Positions 17,812-27,250 are shown, numbered from the stretch's first letter. The stretch is 64,000 nucleotides of DNA from Stenotrophomonas aracearum (GCF_031834615.1 NZ_CP115543.1:310001-374000); one strand, 5' to 3'. Numbers and translations: made by a program. The notes: generated by a model not told the origin, from the letters alone.

Positions 17812-18908
17812 GCGACACCCCGATGACCCCCTCCCAGCGCTACGCCGACGGCGTGGCCAAGGGCGAATGGCAGAACGACCCGGCCCAGCACGCCGCCCTG
17901 GCCGAGCTGGACCGCATCCACCTGGCCCTGCTCGACAGCGCCCAGGACGGCTGGCTGGACCGCCTTTCGGCCTTCTGGAAGAAGCCCGAGCCGGTCAAGG
18001 GCCTGTACTTCTGGGGCGGGGTAGGGCGCGGCAAGACCTTCCTGGTCGACCTGTTCTATGACGGCCTGCCGATCGAGCAGAAGTACCGCACCCACTTCCA
18101 CCGCTTCATGCGAGGCATCCACGAACGCCTGCGCGAGCACCAGGGCCAGAGCGACCCGCTGGCCAAGATCGCCCAGGAATGGCGGACCAAGCTGCGCGTG
18201 CTGGTGCTGGACGAATTCTTCGTCACCGACATCGGCGATGCCATGCTGCTGGCGCGCCTGCTCGAGCGCATGTTCGCCGAGGGCGTCACCCTGGTCACCA
18301 CCTCCAATACGGCGGTGGAGAACCTGTACCTGAATGGGCTGCAGCGCGACAGCTTCCTGCCGGCCATCAGCCTGCTGCAGACCTACTGCGTGGAGCTGTA
18401 TGCCGAAGGCACCGAAGACTACCGGATGCGCGCGCTGACCCACTCGCCGGTGTACCAGGCCCCGCGCGACGCCGAAAGCGACGCCTGGCTGGCTGGCCGC
18501 TGGGCCGCCCTGAGTGGCGGGCAGGCGCCCAAGCCCGGCAACATCGAGATCGAAGCCCGCAAGATTCCGGTCCGCGCGCGCGGCAAGAGCATCGTCTGGT
18601 TCGACTTCAAGGCCCTGTGCGAAGGCCCGCGCGGCCCCTCGGACTACATTGAGATCGCCCACGAGTTCAACACCGTGCTGCTGGGCGACATCCCGCACTT
18701 CGACCGCACGAATGAAGATGCCGCCCGCCGATTCGTGAACCTGATTGACGAGCTGTACGACCGCCACGTCAACCTGGTCTGTACCGCCACCGACGCCCCG
18801 GTCGCCCTGTACACCGGCACCCGCCTGCAGGGCGCCTTCGAGCGCACCGCCTCGCGCCTGATCGAAATGCAGAGCGCCGAATACCTGGGCACCCCGCACC
18901 GGGCCTGA
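17808..18908 (+). CDS. zapE: Cell division protein ZapE (AFG1-like ATPase)
   Basis: 366 residues of the AFG1/ZapE AAA-like ATPase family, which in Escherichia coli acts at the Z-ring during constriction under oxygen-poor or stress conditions. Walker A is GGVGRGKT at 70-77, Walker B is LRVLVLDEFFV with the DE pair, and sensor-like TSNTAVENLY follows. The C-terminal YIEIAHEFNTVLLGDIPHFD and TRLQGAFERTASRLIEMQS blocks are characteristic. Length matches the family. The start overlaps the preceding hydrolase stop. Confidence 0.92.
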   Translation: MSDTPMTPSQRYADGVAKGEWQNDPAQHAALAELDRIHLALLDSAQDGWLDRLSAFWKKPEPVKGLYFWGGVGRGKTFLVDLFYDGLPIEQKYRTHFHRFMRGIHERLREHQGQSDPLAKIAQEWRTKLRVLVLDEFFVTDIGDAMLLARLLERMFAEGVTLVTTSNTAVENLYLNGLQRDSFLPAISLLQTYCVELYAEGTEDYRMRALTHSPVYQAPRDAESDAWLAGRWAALSGGQAPKPGNIEIEARKIPVRARGKSIVWFDFKALCEGPRGPSDYIEIAHEFNTVLLGDIPHFDRTNEDAARRFVNLIDELYDRHVNLVCTATDAPVALYTGTRLQGAFERTASRLIEMQSAEYLGTPHRA

Positions 18909-18949
18909 TCCGGTGCTGCGGTCGAATATTCCCCCGGCGTCTTTCTCCG

Positions 18950-18974
18950 GTAGAGCCGGGCCCTGCCCGGCTGC
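18950..18974 (+). repeat. GTAG palindromic repeat (SMAG/REP-type)
   Basis: GTAGAGCCGGG-CCCTG-CCCGGCTGC 40 bases after the zapE stop. The 485-base gap 18909-19393 otherwise holds the nrdA promoter and leader and no gene. Confidence 0.85.
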
Positions 18975-19173
18975 GCGGTGTCCGATTCGGGCGCATTCGT
19001 TACGTCCGCGTGACGCCTATCGTTCCGTTTTTCGACCCCCTGCATCACACCGAAAAGTCGCCCCTGACGCTTGACTGCGCACTCCATTTCCACAGGTCGG
19101 GACCGTTCGTCGGACGCCCTCCGCAGCCGCTCCTTGCGCCACAAGGGATTGCCCAGATTCCCTACATTTGGCG

Positions 19174-19202
19174 TTGACTCCCCCATATACCCCCACTATC
19201 TT
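19174..19202 (+). promoter_or_regulatory. nrdA: Probable sigma-70 promoter of nrdAB
   Basis: TTGACT (19174-19179), a 17-base spacer and TATCTT (19197-19202) form a good sigma-70 promoter about 190 bases before nrdA. The spacer holds CCCATATACCCCC and the -10 runs into CTTGTGG, loosely resembling two NrdR-box halves, so repression by NrdR overlapping the promoter is plausible but the boxes are poor matches. Confidence 0.5.
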
Positions 19203-19393
19203 GTGGCTGGCCCTTCCACCGACCCCAAGTGGTGGAGGCCACCGCCGAGCCAGTCGCGACAATCTCCGGGGGGAGGGATGACCGGCGTCACCACGGGAGC
19301 TGCAGTCGCGCTTCCTGAGACGCCCTCGTGCCACCCTGAAGACCTGAGCGCGCCACCTAGTGCCGCCCCAAATCACGCCAAGAGGAAAACGCC

Positions 19394-21778
19394 GTGAGCA
19401 CCGAAACCAGCGCAGCCACCACTCAGGAAAGCGAATTCCTGCTGACTTCGCCGCCGACCAATACGGCGATGAGCGTCACCAAGCGCAATGGAACGACCGA
19501 GCTGGTGGATCTGAACAAGATCGTGCGCGCGGTGCAGCGTTCGGCTGAGGGCCTGCATGCGGTCGACCCGATGCGCGTGGCTACCCGCACCATTTCCGGC
19601 CTCTACAACGGCGCCACCACCCAGGAGCTGGACGAGCTGTCCATCCGCACCGCCGCCCTGCTGATCGGTGAAGAGCCCGAGTACGGCCGCCTGGCCGCGC
19701 GCCTGCTGGCCAACTACATCGCCAAGGAAGTGTCCGGCCAGGAAATCCACGCCTTCTCGCAGTCGGTCGGTCGTGGCCACGAAGTGGGCCTGATCAACGA
19801 CCGCCTGCTGAACTTCGTGCAGACCAACGCGCGCAAGCTCAACGACGCCATCGACATCGGCCTGGACCTGAATTTCGACTACTTCGGCCTGCGGACCCTG
19901 TACGACCGCTACCTGCTGCGCCACCCGCACACCCGCAAGGTGATCGAGACCCCGCAGCAGTTCTTCCTGCGCATCGCCAGCGCCCTGAGCGAAGACGTGC
20001 CGGAAGCCCTGGCGCTGTACAAGCGCATGGGCAACCTGGACTACCTGCCGTCCAGCCCGACCCTGTTCAACTCCGGCACCACCCACGAGCAGCTGTCCTC
20101 GTGCTTCCTGCTGGACTCGCCGCAGGACTCGCTGGAATCGATCTACTCCAAGTACGGCGACATCGCCCAGCTGTCCAAGTTCAGCGGCGGCATCGGCGTC
20201 AGCTACACCCGCGTGCGTTCGCGCGGCTCGCTGATCAAGTCCACCAACGGCCATTCCAACGGCATCGTGCCGTGGCTGAAGACCATGGACTCGTCCGTGG
20301 CCGCGGTGAACCAGGGCGGCAAGCGCAAGGGCGCGGCCTGCGTGTACCTGGAAACCTGGCACGCCGACATCGAAGACTTCCTCGAGCTGCGTGACAACAC
20401 CGGCGACGAATCGCGTCGTGCGCACAACCTGAACCTGGCCAACTGGATCCCGGACCTGTTCATGAAGCGCGTGGAGACCGACCAGGAATGGTCGCTGTTC
20501 GACCCGCGCGTGGTGCCCGAATTCACCGACCTGTTCGGCGAAGCGTTCGAAGCGGCGTACCTGCAGGCTGAAGCGCAGGGCAAGGCCAACCGCACCATCT
20601 CCGCGCGCAAGCTGTACTCGCGCATGATGCGTACCCTTGCCGAGACCGGCAACGGCTGGATGACCTTCAAGGACAAGTGCAACCGCGCCAGCAACCAGAC
20701 CCTGCGCGCCGGCAACGTGATCCACCTGTCCAACCTGTGCACCGAAATCCTGGAAATCACCTCGGCCGAAGAAACCGCGGTGTGCAACCTGGGCTCGATC
20801 AACCTGGGCAACCATTTCGACGACCACGGCGAATTCGACTACGAAAAGCTGGCCGACACCGTGCGCCTGGCCGTGCGCCAGCTCGACCGCGTGATCGACC
20901 TGAACTTCTACCCGATCGAATCGGCGCGTCGCGGCAACCTGCGCTGGCGTCCGGTCGGCCTGGGCTGCATGGGCCTGCAGGACGTGTTCTTCCGCAAGCG
21001 CCTGGCCTTCGACAGTGCCGAAGCCCGCGCGCTGTCGAAGAAGATCGCCGAGACCATCTACTTCCACGCGCTGGAAACCTCGGTCGAGCTGGCCCAGGAA
21101 CGCGGCAAGCACCCGTCCTTCGCCGACACCCGTGCGGCCAGCGGCGAGCTGCAGTTCGACGCCTGGAACGTGGTGCCGGAAGACACCGCGCGTTGGGACG
21201 CCCTGCGTGAGCGCATCAAGGAACACGGCCTGCGCAACTCGCTGATGATCGCGATCGCCCCGACCGCGACCATCGCCTCCATCGCCGGCTGCTACGAGTG
21301 CGTCGAGCCGCAGGTGTCCAACCTGTTCAAGCGCGAAACCCTCTCGGGCGACTTCCTGCAGGTCAACCGTTACCTGGTGAACGAGCTGAAGAAGCTCGGC
21401 CACTGGACCCCGGAAATGCGCGACACCATCAAGCTGGCCGAAGGTTCCATCCAGGGCATCAGCCAGATCCCGGAAACCCTGCGCCAGGTGTACCGCACCG
21501 CATGGGAACTGCCGATGCGTTCGCTGATCGACATGGCCGCCGACCGTGGCGCCTTCATCGACCAGTCCGCCTCGCTCAACCTGTTCATGGAAAGCCCGAA
21601 CATCGGCGCCATGTCCTCCATGTACATGTACGCCTGGAAGCAGGGCATCAAGACCACCTACTACCTGCGTTCGCGTCCGGCCACCAAGATCGCCAAGACC
21701 ACCGTCAGCAGCTACACCCCGGTCGAAGCCGTGGCCTGCTCGCTGGAAAACCCGGAAGCCTGCGAGGCGTGCCAATAA
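19394..21778 (+). CDS. nrdA: Class Ia ribonucleoside-diphosphate reductase, alpha subunit
   Basis: 794 residues from GTG 19394 with AGAGGAAAA as ribosome site. It reduces ribonucleoside diphosphates to deoxy forms for DNA synthesis. An N-terminal ATP-cone (~30-120: VTKRNGTTELVDLNKIVRAV) precedes the catalytic barrel with SCFLLDSPQDSLESIY, NLCTEILEITSAEETAVCNLGS, and IAIAPTATIASIAGCYECVEP. The C-terminal CxxC that receives electrons from thioredoxin is CEACQ. nrdB follows about 100 bases downstream, with a GTAG repeat in between that could set the ratio of the two subunits. No nrdD, nrdJ or redoxin gene is adjacent. Confidence 0.96.
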   Translation: MSTETSAATTQESEFLLTSPPTNTAMSVTKRNGTTELVDLNKIVRAVQRSAEGLHAVDPMRVATRTISGLYNGATTQELDELSIRTAALLIGEEPEYGRLAARLLANYIAKEVSGQEIHAFSQSVGRGHEVGLINDRLLNFVQTNARKLNDAIDIGLDLNFDYFGLRTLYDRYLLRHPHTRKVIETPQQFFLRIASALSEDVPEALALYKRMGNLDYLPSSPTLFNSGTTHEQLSSCFLLDSPQDSLESIYSKYGDIAQLSKFSGGIGVSYTRVRSRGSLIKSTNGHSNGIVPWLKTMDSSVAAVNQGGKRKGAACVYLETWHADIEDFLELRDNTGDESRRAHNLNLANWIPDLFMKRVETDQEWSLFDPRVVPEFTDLFGEAFEAAYLQAEAQGKANRTISARKLYSRMMRTLAETGNGWMTFKDKCNRASNQTLRAGNVIHLSNLCTEILEITSAEETAVCNLGSINLGNHFDDHGEFDYEKLADTVRLAVRQLDRVIDLNFYPIESARRGNLRWRPVGLGCMGLQDVFFRKRLAFDSAEARALSKKIAETIYFHALETSVELAQERGKHPSFADTRAASGELQFDAWNVVPEDTARWDALRERIKEHGLRNSLMIAIAPTATIASIAGCYECVEPQVSNLFKRETLSGDFLQVNRYLVNELKKLGHWTPEMRDTIKLAEGSIQGISQIPETLRQVYRTAWELPMRSLIDMAADRGAFIDQSASLNLFMESPNIGAMSSMYMYAWKQGIKTTYYLRSRPATKIAKTTVSSYTPVEAVACSLENPEACEACQ

Positions 21779-21837
21779 AACCGGCTCGCCGGCCCCTCCG
21801 GGCTGGCGCCCCCGGCCGCTGATCGGCCGCTCCACTC

Positions 21838-21862
21838 GTAGCGCCGGGCTCTGCCCGGCCGC
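21838..21862 (+). repeat. GTAG palindromic repeat between nrdA and nrdB
   Basis: GTAGCGCCGGG-CTCTG-CCCGGCCGC ends about 18 bases before the nrdB start; a second GC-rich inverted stretch (21779-21830) precedes it. It may protect the nrdA message end or affect nrdB translation. Confidence 0.85.
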
Positions 21863-21880
21863 TCTTTGCAAGGAATCACC

Positions 21881-22900
21881 ATGGCCGACAAGCCCCGCCA
21901 AATGCTGCTCGATCCCGGTTTTGAACTGACCCTGCGCCCGATGCGCTACCCGCAGTTCTATGACATGTATCGCAACGCGATCAAGAACACCTGGACCGTG
22001 GAAGAAATCAACTTCCAGATCGACATCAGCGACCTGCACACCAAGATGTCGCCGGGCGAGCGCCACCTGATCCACCGCCTGGTCGCGTTCTTCGCCACCG
22101 GCGACTCGATCGTGTCCAACAACCTGGTGCTGAACCTGTACCAGCACCTGAACGCGCCCGAAGCGCGTATGTACCTGTCGCGCCAGCTGTACGAAGAAGC
22201 GCTGCACGTGCAGTTCTACCTGACCCTGCTCGACAACTACCTGCCGGACCCGGACGAGCGCGTCAAAGCCTTCGCCGCGGTGGAGAACATCGACTCGATC
22301 AAGAAGAAGGCCGACTTCTGCTTCAAGTGGATCGACTCGATCCAGGACCTCAAGCGCATCGAAACCCGCGAAGAGCGCCGCCAGTTCCTGCTCAACCAGA
22401 TCTGCTTCGCCGCGTGCATCGAAGGCCTGTTCTTCTTCGCCGCCTTCGCCTACGTGTACTACTTCCGTTCGCGCGGCCTGCTGCCGGGCCTGGCCTCGGG
22501 CACCAACTGGGTGTTCCGCGACGAAAGCGCGCACATGGACTTCGCCTTCGAATCGGTCCGCGTGGTCCGCGAAGAAGAGCCCGACCTGTTCGACGACAAG
22601 ATGAAGCAGGAGGTCTACGACATGTTGGCCGAAGCCATCGACTGCGAAGTGCAGTTCGCCGAAGACGTGCTCTCCGGCGGCGTCGCCGGCATCTCCACCC
22701 GCGACATGCGCGAGTACCTGCAGCACTGCGCCGACAACCACTTCGCCAAGCTCGGCATGGAGAAGAAGTACAACGTGCGCAACCCGCTGCCGTTCATGGA
22801 GCTGCAGGACGTGCAGGAACTGACCAACTTCTTCGAACGCCGCCCCTCGGCCTACCAGGTGGGCGTGCAGGGCGAAGTCGCCTTCGACATGAACTTCTGA
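21881..22900 (+). CDS. nrdB: Class Ia ribonucleoside-diphosphate reductase, beta subunit
   Basis: 339 residues from ATG 21881, with AAGGA ten bases upstream; the in-frame start at 21866 lacks that spacing. This is the radical-generating di-iron subunit. Metal-ligand helices are visible: SPGERHLIHRLVAFFATGDS, LYEEALHVQFY (Glu-x2-His), EGLFFFAAFAYVYYF, and FRDESAHMDFAFE (Glu-x2-His). The tyrosyl radical candidate lies in the LHVQFYLTLLDNYL region. The C-terminal tail YQVGVQGEVAFDMNF is the peptide that docks to NrdA. A strong terminator follows. Confidence 0.95.
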   Translation: MADKPRQMLLDPGFELTLRPMRYPQFYDMYRNAIKNTWTVEEINFQIDISDLHTKMSPGERHLIHRLVAFFATGDSIVSNNLVLNLYQHLNAPEARMYLSRQLYEEALHVQFYLTLLDNYLPDPDERVKAFAAVENIDSIKKKADFCFKWIDSIQDLKRIETREERRQFLLNQICFAACIEGLFFFAAFAYVYYFRSRGLLPGLASGTNWVFRDESAHMDFAFESVRVVREEEPDLFDDKMKQEVYDMLAEAIDCEVQFAEDVLSGGVAGISTRDMREYLQHCADNHFAKLGMEKKYNVRNPLPFMELQDVQELTNFFERRPSAYQVGVQGEVAFDMNF

Positions 22901-22926
22901 GTCCATCCAGAACGTGTCCCGAAAGA

Positions 22927-22949
22927 CCCCGGCGCTGCCGGGGTTTTTT
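22927..22949 (+). terminator. Rho-independent terminator of nrdAB
   Basis: Stem CCCCGGC (22927-22933) / GCCGGGG (22937-22943) with a three-base loop, followed directly by six T. This is the cleanest intrinsic terminator in the window. Confidence 0.92.
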
Positions 22950-23018
22950 CGTTGCAGGCCTCCGTCTCACCGCCGCTGCCGTATCATCCGCGCGACACCC
23001 CTTCACACGGCCGCCCCC

Positions 23019-23432
23019 ATGACCGCCACGCCCGACATCGTCCCGCCCACCGAAGTGCGCATGGCCGAGATCGTCTTCCCCAACCACACCAACCACATGG
23101 GCACCCTGTTCGGTGGCCAGGCGCTGGCCTGGATGGACAAGGCCGCCTTCCTCGCCGCCGCGCGCTACTCGCGCCGCGCCGTGGTCACCGCCCGCTCCGA
23201 CCAGGTCGACTTCAAGCTGCCGATCAGCGTTGGCCAGATGGTCGAAACCGTGGGCCGCATCGTCGAAGTCGGGCGCAGCTCGATGAAAGTGGAAGTGGAG
23301 CTGATCGCCGAAGACCTGCACACCGGCGAGCGCAAACTGTGCACCCGCGGCCACTTCGTGATGATCGCGCTGGACGAAAACCACCACCCCACCGCCGTGC
23401 CCGCCCTGCCGGCCGACATCGCCGGACCCTGA
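23019..23432 (+). CDS. Acyl-CoA thioesterase, hotdog fold (YciA-like)
   Basis: 137 residues from ATG 23019. The short hotdog protein has the family marks MAEIVFPNHTNHMGTLFGGQ and ALAWMDKAAFLAAARYSRR, with Asn/His and the acidic Asp of the catalytic helix, then VTARSDQVDFKLPISVGQMV. It hydrolyses acyl-CoA thioesters in the cytoplasm, probably with broad chain-length range as in YciA and BACH-type enzymes. It stands between the nrd terminator and the sirtuin gene and may share a transcript with the latter, 48 bases on. Confidence 0.88.
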   Translation: MTATPDIVPPTEVRMAEIVFPNHTNHMGTLFGGQALAWMDKAAFLAAARYSRRAVVTARSDQVDFKLPISVGQMVETVGRIVEVGRSSMKVEVELIAEDLHTGERKLCTRGHFVMIALDENHHPTAVPALPADIAGP

Positions 23433-23480
23433 ACAGGCCGGGGCGATTGCGAAGCCTGCAATCGCCCCCATCTAGCTGGC

Positions 23481-24296
23481 ATGCCTACGCCCCTGGCCGA
23501 CTTCATCCATAGCGCGCGCCGCCTGTTCGTCCTGACCGGCGCCGGATGCAGTACCGACTCCGGCATTCCCGATTACCGCGACGCCGACGGCCAGTGGAAG
23601 CGCACCCCGCCGGTGAACTACCAGGATTTCATGGGCGGCGAGCCGACCCGCCAGCGCTACTGGGCACGCAGCCTGATCGGCTGGCCGCGCTTCGGCCAGG
23701 CCCTGCCGAATGGGACCCATGCCGCCCTGGCCGCACTGGAAGCACGCGGCCAGGTGGAAGTGCTGCTCACCCAGAACGTCGACTGCCTGCACCAGCGTGC
23801 CGGCAGCGAAGCGGTGATCGACCTGCACGGCCGCCTCGACCAGGTGCGCTGCATGGGCTGCGAAACCCGCAGCGATCGTGAGGCCTTCCAGCACACCCTG
23901 CTGGCCGCCAACCCCGGTTGGGAAACGCTCGAGGCGGGCATCGCACCGGATGGCGACGCCGACCTGGAGAACGTGGACTTCAGCGCGTTCAACGTGCCGG
24001 CCTGCCCGCACTGCGGCGGCATCCTCAAGCCCGACGTCGTGTTCTTCGGCGAAAACGTCCCGCGCGCACGGGTAGACGCCGTGCACGCCCACCTGCAGAA
24101 CGCCGACGCCGTCCTCGTGGTCGGCTCCTCGCTGATGGTCTATTCCGGCTACCGCTTCGTCCAGGCCGCCGCCAAGGCAGGCCTGCCAGTAGCCGCACTA
24201 AACCTCGGCCGCACGCGCGCCGACGACCTGCTCACCCTGAAGGTAGAGCAACCCTGCGCCCCCGCCTTGTCATTCCTGCTGCCAGCTACCGCGTAA
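23481..24296 (+). CDS. NAD-dependent protein deacylase, sirtuin class II-like
   Basis: 271 residues. Rossmann-fold motifs of Sir2 proteins are complete: LTGAGCSTDSGIPDYRD, LLTQNVDCLHQRAG, the catalytic histidine in DLHGRL, PDVVFFGENVP and VVGSSLMVYSGYRF. A zinc site is formed by CMGC and CPHC. GIPDYR and TQNVDCLH place it with the SIRT4-like (class II) group rather than CobB. It removes acyl groups from lysines at the cost of NAD, which links it loosely to the NAD salvage genes near 28-36 kb. Substrates are unknown. Confidence 0.9.
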   Translation: MPTPLADFIHSARRLFVLTGAGCSTDSGIPDYRDADGQWKRTPPVNYQDFMGGEPTRQRYWARSLIGWPRFGQALPNGTHAALAALEARGQVEVLLTQNVDCLHQRAGSEAVIDLHGRLDQVRCMGCETRSDREAFQHTLLAANPGWETLEAGIAPDGDADLENVDFSAFNVPACPHCGGILKPDVVFFGENVPRARVDAVHAHLQNADAVLVVGSSLMVYSGYRFVQAAAKAGLPVAALNLGRTRADDLLTLKVEQPCAPALSFLLPATA

Positions 24297-24393
24297 GACT
24301 GTCTCCCGCACCGTTCCACACATACGGTTGCCCGCAAACCCACTTCGCGGTGCAATACCCACCTGTTCTGATCTCCCCCCAAGTCGCCCGCCC

Positions 24394-25500
24394 GTGAGCC
24401 AGCTCTTCTCCCCCGTATCCTTCGGACCGCTCCAACTGTCCAACCGCATCGTCATCGCCCCGATGTGCCAGTACTCCAGCACCGACGGCCTGGCCAACGA
24501 CTGGCACCGCCAGCACCTCGGCCAGCTCGCCCAGTCCGGCGCCGGCCTGCTGATCCTAGAAGCCACCGCCGTCCTCCCCGAAGGCCGCATCAGCTGGGCC
24601 GACCTCGGCCTGTGGGATGACGCCACCGAAGCCGCACTGACCTCGGTGATCGCCTCGGTCAAGCAATGGTCCCCGATGCCGCTCGGCGTGCAGCTCGCCC
24701 ACGCCGGCCGCAAGGCTTCTTCACCCCGTCCGTGGGACGGCGGCGGCCAGATCCCGGCCTCCGACCCGCACGGCTGGACCCCGGTCGCGCCCTCGGCAGT
24801 GCCGTTCAACAAGACCGACACCGTCCCCACCGAACTGGACGCCGCCGGCATCGATGCCGTGGTCGAAGCCTTCGTCACCGCCGCCCGCCGTGCCGAACGC
24901 GCTGGCCTGGACCTGATCGAACTGCACGCCGCCCACGGCTACCTGCTGCACCAGTTCCTCTCGCCGCTCAGCAACCACCGCCAGGACGAATACGGCGGCT
25001 CGCTCGAAAATCGCATGCGCCTGCTCGTGCGAGTGTTCGACGCCGTGCGCGAAGCCGTTTCCGACCGCATCAGCGTCGGCGTGCGCATCTCCGCCACCGA
25101 CTGGGTCGCCGGCGGTTGGGACATCGAACAGAGCAGCACGCTGGCCCAGATCCTCGACATGCGTGGCTGCCAGTTCCTGCACGTGTCCAGCGGCGGTCTC
25201 GACCCGCGCCAGCAGATCACGCTCGAACCCGGCTACCAGGTGCAGTTCGCCGCCGCGCTCAAGGCCAAGGTCCGCATGCCGGTGATCGCCGTGGGCCTGA
25301 TCACCGACCCGGCCCAAGCCGAATCGATCCTGCGCCACAACCACGCAGATGCCATCGCGCTCGCGCGCGGCATCCTCTACGAACCGCGCTGGCCGTGGCA
25401 CGCCGCCGCCGCCCTGGGCGATTCGGTCACCCCGGCCCCGCAGTACCTGCGCTGCGAACCGCGCGAAGCACGCGGCGTGTTCAACGCGCCAGGCGCGTAA
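24394..25500 (+). CDS. NADH:flavin oxidoreductase, Old Yellow Enzyme family (YqjM/XenA type)
   Basis: 368 residues from GTG 24394; upstream in-frame sequence is not protein-like. It carries the thermophilic-like OYE signatures: SNRIVIAPMCQYSS with the flavin-tuning Cys, VQLAHAGRKAS with the His pair region, LDLIELHAAHGYLLHQFLSP, and LARGILYEPRWPWHAAAALG. The enzyme reduces activated C=C bonds of enones, nitro-olefins or similar electrophiles with NAD(P)H and FMN; the natural substrate is unknown. It is 97 bases after the sirtuin gene on the same strand. Confidence 0.91.
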   Translation: MSQLFSPVSFGPLQLSNRIVIAPMCQYSSTDGLANDWHRQHLGQLAQSGAGLLILEATAVLPEGRISWADLGLWDDATEAALTSVIASVKQWSPMPLGVQLAHAGRKASSPRPWDGGGQIPASDPHGWTPVAPSAVPFNKTDTVPTELDAAGIDAVVEAFVTAARRAERAGLDLIELHAAHGYLLHQFLSPLSNHRQDEYGGSLENRMRLLVRVFDAVREAVSDRISVGVRISATDWVAGGWDIEQSSTLAQILDMRGCQFLHVSSGGLDPRQQITLEPGYQVQFAAALKAKVRMPVIAVGLITDPAQAESILRHNHADAIALARGILYEPRWPWHAAAALGDSVTPAPQYLRCEPREARGVFNAPGA

Positions 25501-25610
25501 CGCGTACCGGTAACGCCCCACCGCTGGTGGGGCGCGCCCGGGCGCACGCAGGAAGGTTTCAACTGACAGCAACGCTGCTCCTTCCGGCGCGGGTCCACTA
25601 GACTCGACCC

Positions 25611-26462
25611 ATGCGCCCCGATTCCATCCTCACCCTCTCATGCCCGGACCGTACCGGGATCGTCTACCGCGTCTCCGGCCTGCTGTTCGAGCAGGGCTGC
25701 AACATCCTCGATGCGCAGCAGTTCGGTGACGACGAGAGCGGCCGGTTCTTCCTGCGCGTGCATTTCGACCGTGACCCGGGCCAGCCCATCGAAACCATCC
25801 AGAACCGGATGGCAGGCCTGGCAACCGACTTCCACATGGACTGGCAACTGCACGACGCCCGCCGCCGCGCCCGCCTGCTGGTGCTCGTCAGCAAGCAGGG
25901 GCACTGCCTCAACGACCTGCTGTTCCGCGCGCACAGCCGCCAGCTGCAGGTAGACATCGCCGCCGTCGCCTCCAACCATGAAGACTTCGGCGCCCTTGCG
26001 GGTTCCTACGGCATTCCGTTCCACCACCTGCCGGTGAACGCCGACAACCGCGCGGTGCAGGAACAGCAGATCATCGATCTGGTGGAACGCGAGCAGATCG
26101 ACCTGGTGGTACTGGCCCGCTACATGCAGATCCTGTCCCCGCGCCTGTGCCAGGCGTTGGCCGGTCGCGCGATCAACATCCACCACAGCTTCCTCCCCAG
26201 CTTCAAAGGCGCCCAGCCGTACCACCAGGCGCACGCACGCGGGGTCAAGATCATCGGCGCCACGGCACATTACGTCACCTCCGACCTCGACGAAGGCCCG
26301 ATCATCGAACAGGACGTCGCACGAGTCGATCACGCAATGACCCCACGCGATCTGGTCCGCCTCGGCAGCGACACCGAATCGCAGGTACTCGCGCGTGCCG
26401 TCCGCCGCCACGTAGAGCACCGCATCATCCTCAACGGCCACCGCACGGTAGTGTTCCGGTAA
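25611..26462 (+). CDS. purU: Formyltetrahydrofolate deformylase
   Basis: 283 residues. The N-terminal ACT domain (~5-85: ILTLSCPDRTGIVYRVSGLL) is followed by a formyltransferase-like domain with NHHSFLPSF-type core (INIHHSFLPSFKGAQPYHQA), HLPVNADNRAVQEQQI and GATAHYVTSDLDEGPIIEQD. The ACT domain and the HHSFLP motif separate it from PurN. It releases formate from 10-formyl-THF, balancing one-carbon pools that also feed MetE and purine synthesis. A GTAG repeat lies 50 bases after the stop. Confidence 0.95.
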   Translation: MRPDSILTLSCPDRTGIVYRVSGLLFEQGCNILDAQQFGDDESGRFFLRVHFDRDPGQPIETIQNRMAGLATDFHMDWQLHDARRRARLLVLVSKQGHCLNDLLFRAHSRQLQVDIAAVASNHEDFGALAGSYGIPFHHLPVNADNRAVQEQQIIDLVEREQIDLVVLARYMQILSPRLCQALAGRAINIHHSFLPSFKGAQPYHQAHARGVKIIGATAHYVTSDLDEGPIIEQDVARVDHAMTPRDLVRLGSDTESQVLARAVRRHVEHRIILNGHRTVVFR

Positions 26463-26511
26463 CGGGTTCCATCCGACACGTGGCACTGGAAACACACCGG
26501 CGCGTGACCCC

Positions 26512-26536
26512 GTAGTGCCGGCCGCCGGCCGGCTCC
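26512..26536 (+). repeat. GTAG palindromic repeat (SMAG/REP-type)
   Basis: GTAGTGCCGGCCG-CCG-GCCGGCTCC between purU and the LysE-type gene. Confidence 0.8.
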
Positions 26537-26577
26537 TCAGCGACAATAGGTTCCCCGACAGCACCCCGGAGCAACAC

Positions 26578-27216
26578 GTGTCATCACCCTACTGGGGAGA
26601 GTTCCTCGCACTCGCCGTCATCCACTTCCTCGCGGTCGTCGCCCCAGGCCCGGACTTCGCCGTAGCCGTGCGCCAAAGCGTCCGCTTCGGCCGCAAGGCC
26701 GGCATCTACACCTCCCTCGGCATCGGCGCAGGCATCTCGGTGCACGTCATCTACACGCTGATCGGCGTAGGCGCGCTGCTGCACACAACCCCATGGCTGA
26801 TGACGACTGCCAAATGGCTGGGTGCGGCGTACATCTTCTACCTCGGCGTGAAGTTCCTCGCCAGCAAGCCAGGCAGCGCCGGTGGCGTCGTCACCGAGGG
26901 CAACCCCGAGGCAGCACAGCAAAGCCCCAGACAAGCCTTCGTCATCGGATTCATGACCAACGCGACGAACCCAAAGGCGACCCTGTTCTTCCTCGCGGTG
27001 TTTACGACAATCGTCAGCGCGCAAACCCCGTTGCCGATCCAGCTGCTCTACGGCGCATGGATGTGCCTGGTCAACGCCGCATGGTTCGTGCTGGTCAGCG
27101 TCGCATTCTCAACCGCAGCAGTGCGGCAGAAGTTCCTGAGTGCCAGCCACTGGTTCGAGCGCGTAATGGGCGTGCTGCTGATCGGGTTCGCGCTGCGGTT
27201 GGTGTTCATGGCGTAG
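26578..27216 (+). CDS. LysE/RhtB-family amino-acid exporter
   Basis: 212 residues from GTG 26578 with GGAG seven bases upstream. Six membrane segments and the LysE/RhtB signatures are present: VVAPGPDFAVAVRQSVRFGR near the N-terminus, AGIYTSLGIGAGISVHVIYT, and the GFMTNATNPKATLFFLAVFT block. It exports amino acids or related small molecules; the exact substrate cannot be told from sequence. The stop TAG is followed after three bases by two reverse-oriented GTAG repeats. Confidence 0.88.
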   Translation: MSSPYWGEFLALAVIHFLAVVAPGPDFAVAVRQSVRFGRKAGIYTSLGIGAGISVHVIYTLIGVGALLHTTPWLMTTAKWLGAAYIFYLGVKFLASKPGSAGGVVTEGNPEAAQQSPRQAFVIGFMTNATNPKATLFFLAVFTTIVSAQTPLPIQLLYGAWMCLVNAAWFVLVSVAFSTAAVRQKFLSASHWFERVMGVLLIGFALRLVFMA

Positions 27217-27218
27217 AA

Positions 27219-27243
27219 GCGGCCGGGCAGAGCCCGGCGCTAC
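27219..27243 (-). repeat. GTAG palindromic repeat, reverse copy
   Basis: Reads GTAGCGCCGGG-CTCTG-CCCGGCCGC on the minus strand, the same subtype as the copy between nrdA and nrdB. Confidence 0.85.
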
Positions 27244-27250
27244 CTGGGGC

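Noticed and set aside
19181..19207. Two NrdR boxes at the nrdA promoter
   Set aside because: Only partial matches to the consensus; mentioned as possible but not claimed as a feature.
19373..22906. A 1177-codon open frame antisense to nrdA and nrdB
   Set aside because: It mirrors the strongly GC-biased codons of two certain genes and has low-complexity His/Val/Gly-rich content with no domain; a shadow frame.
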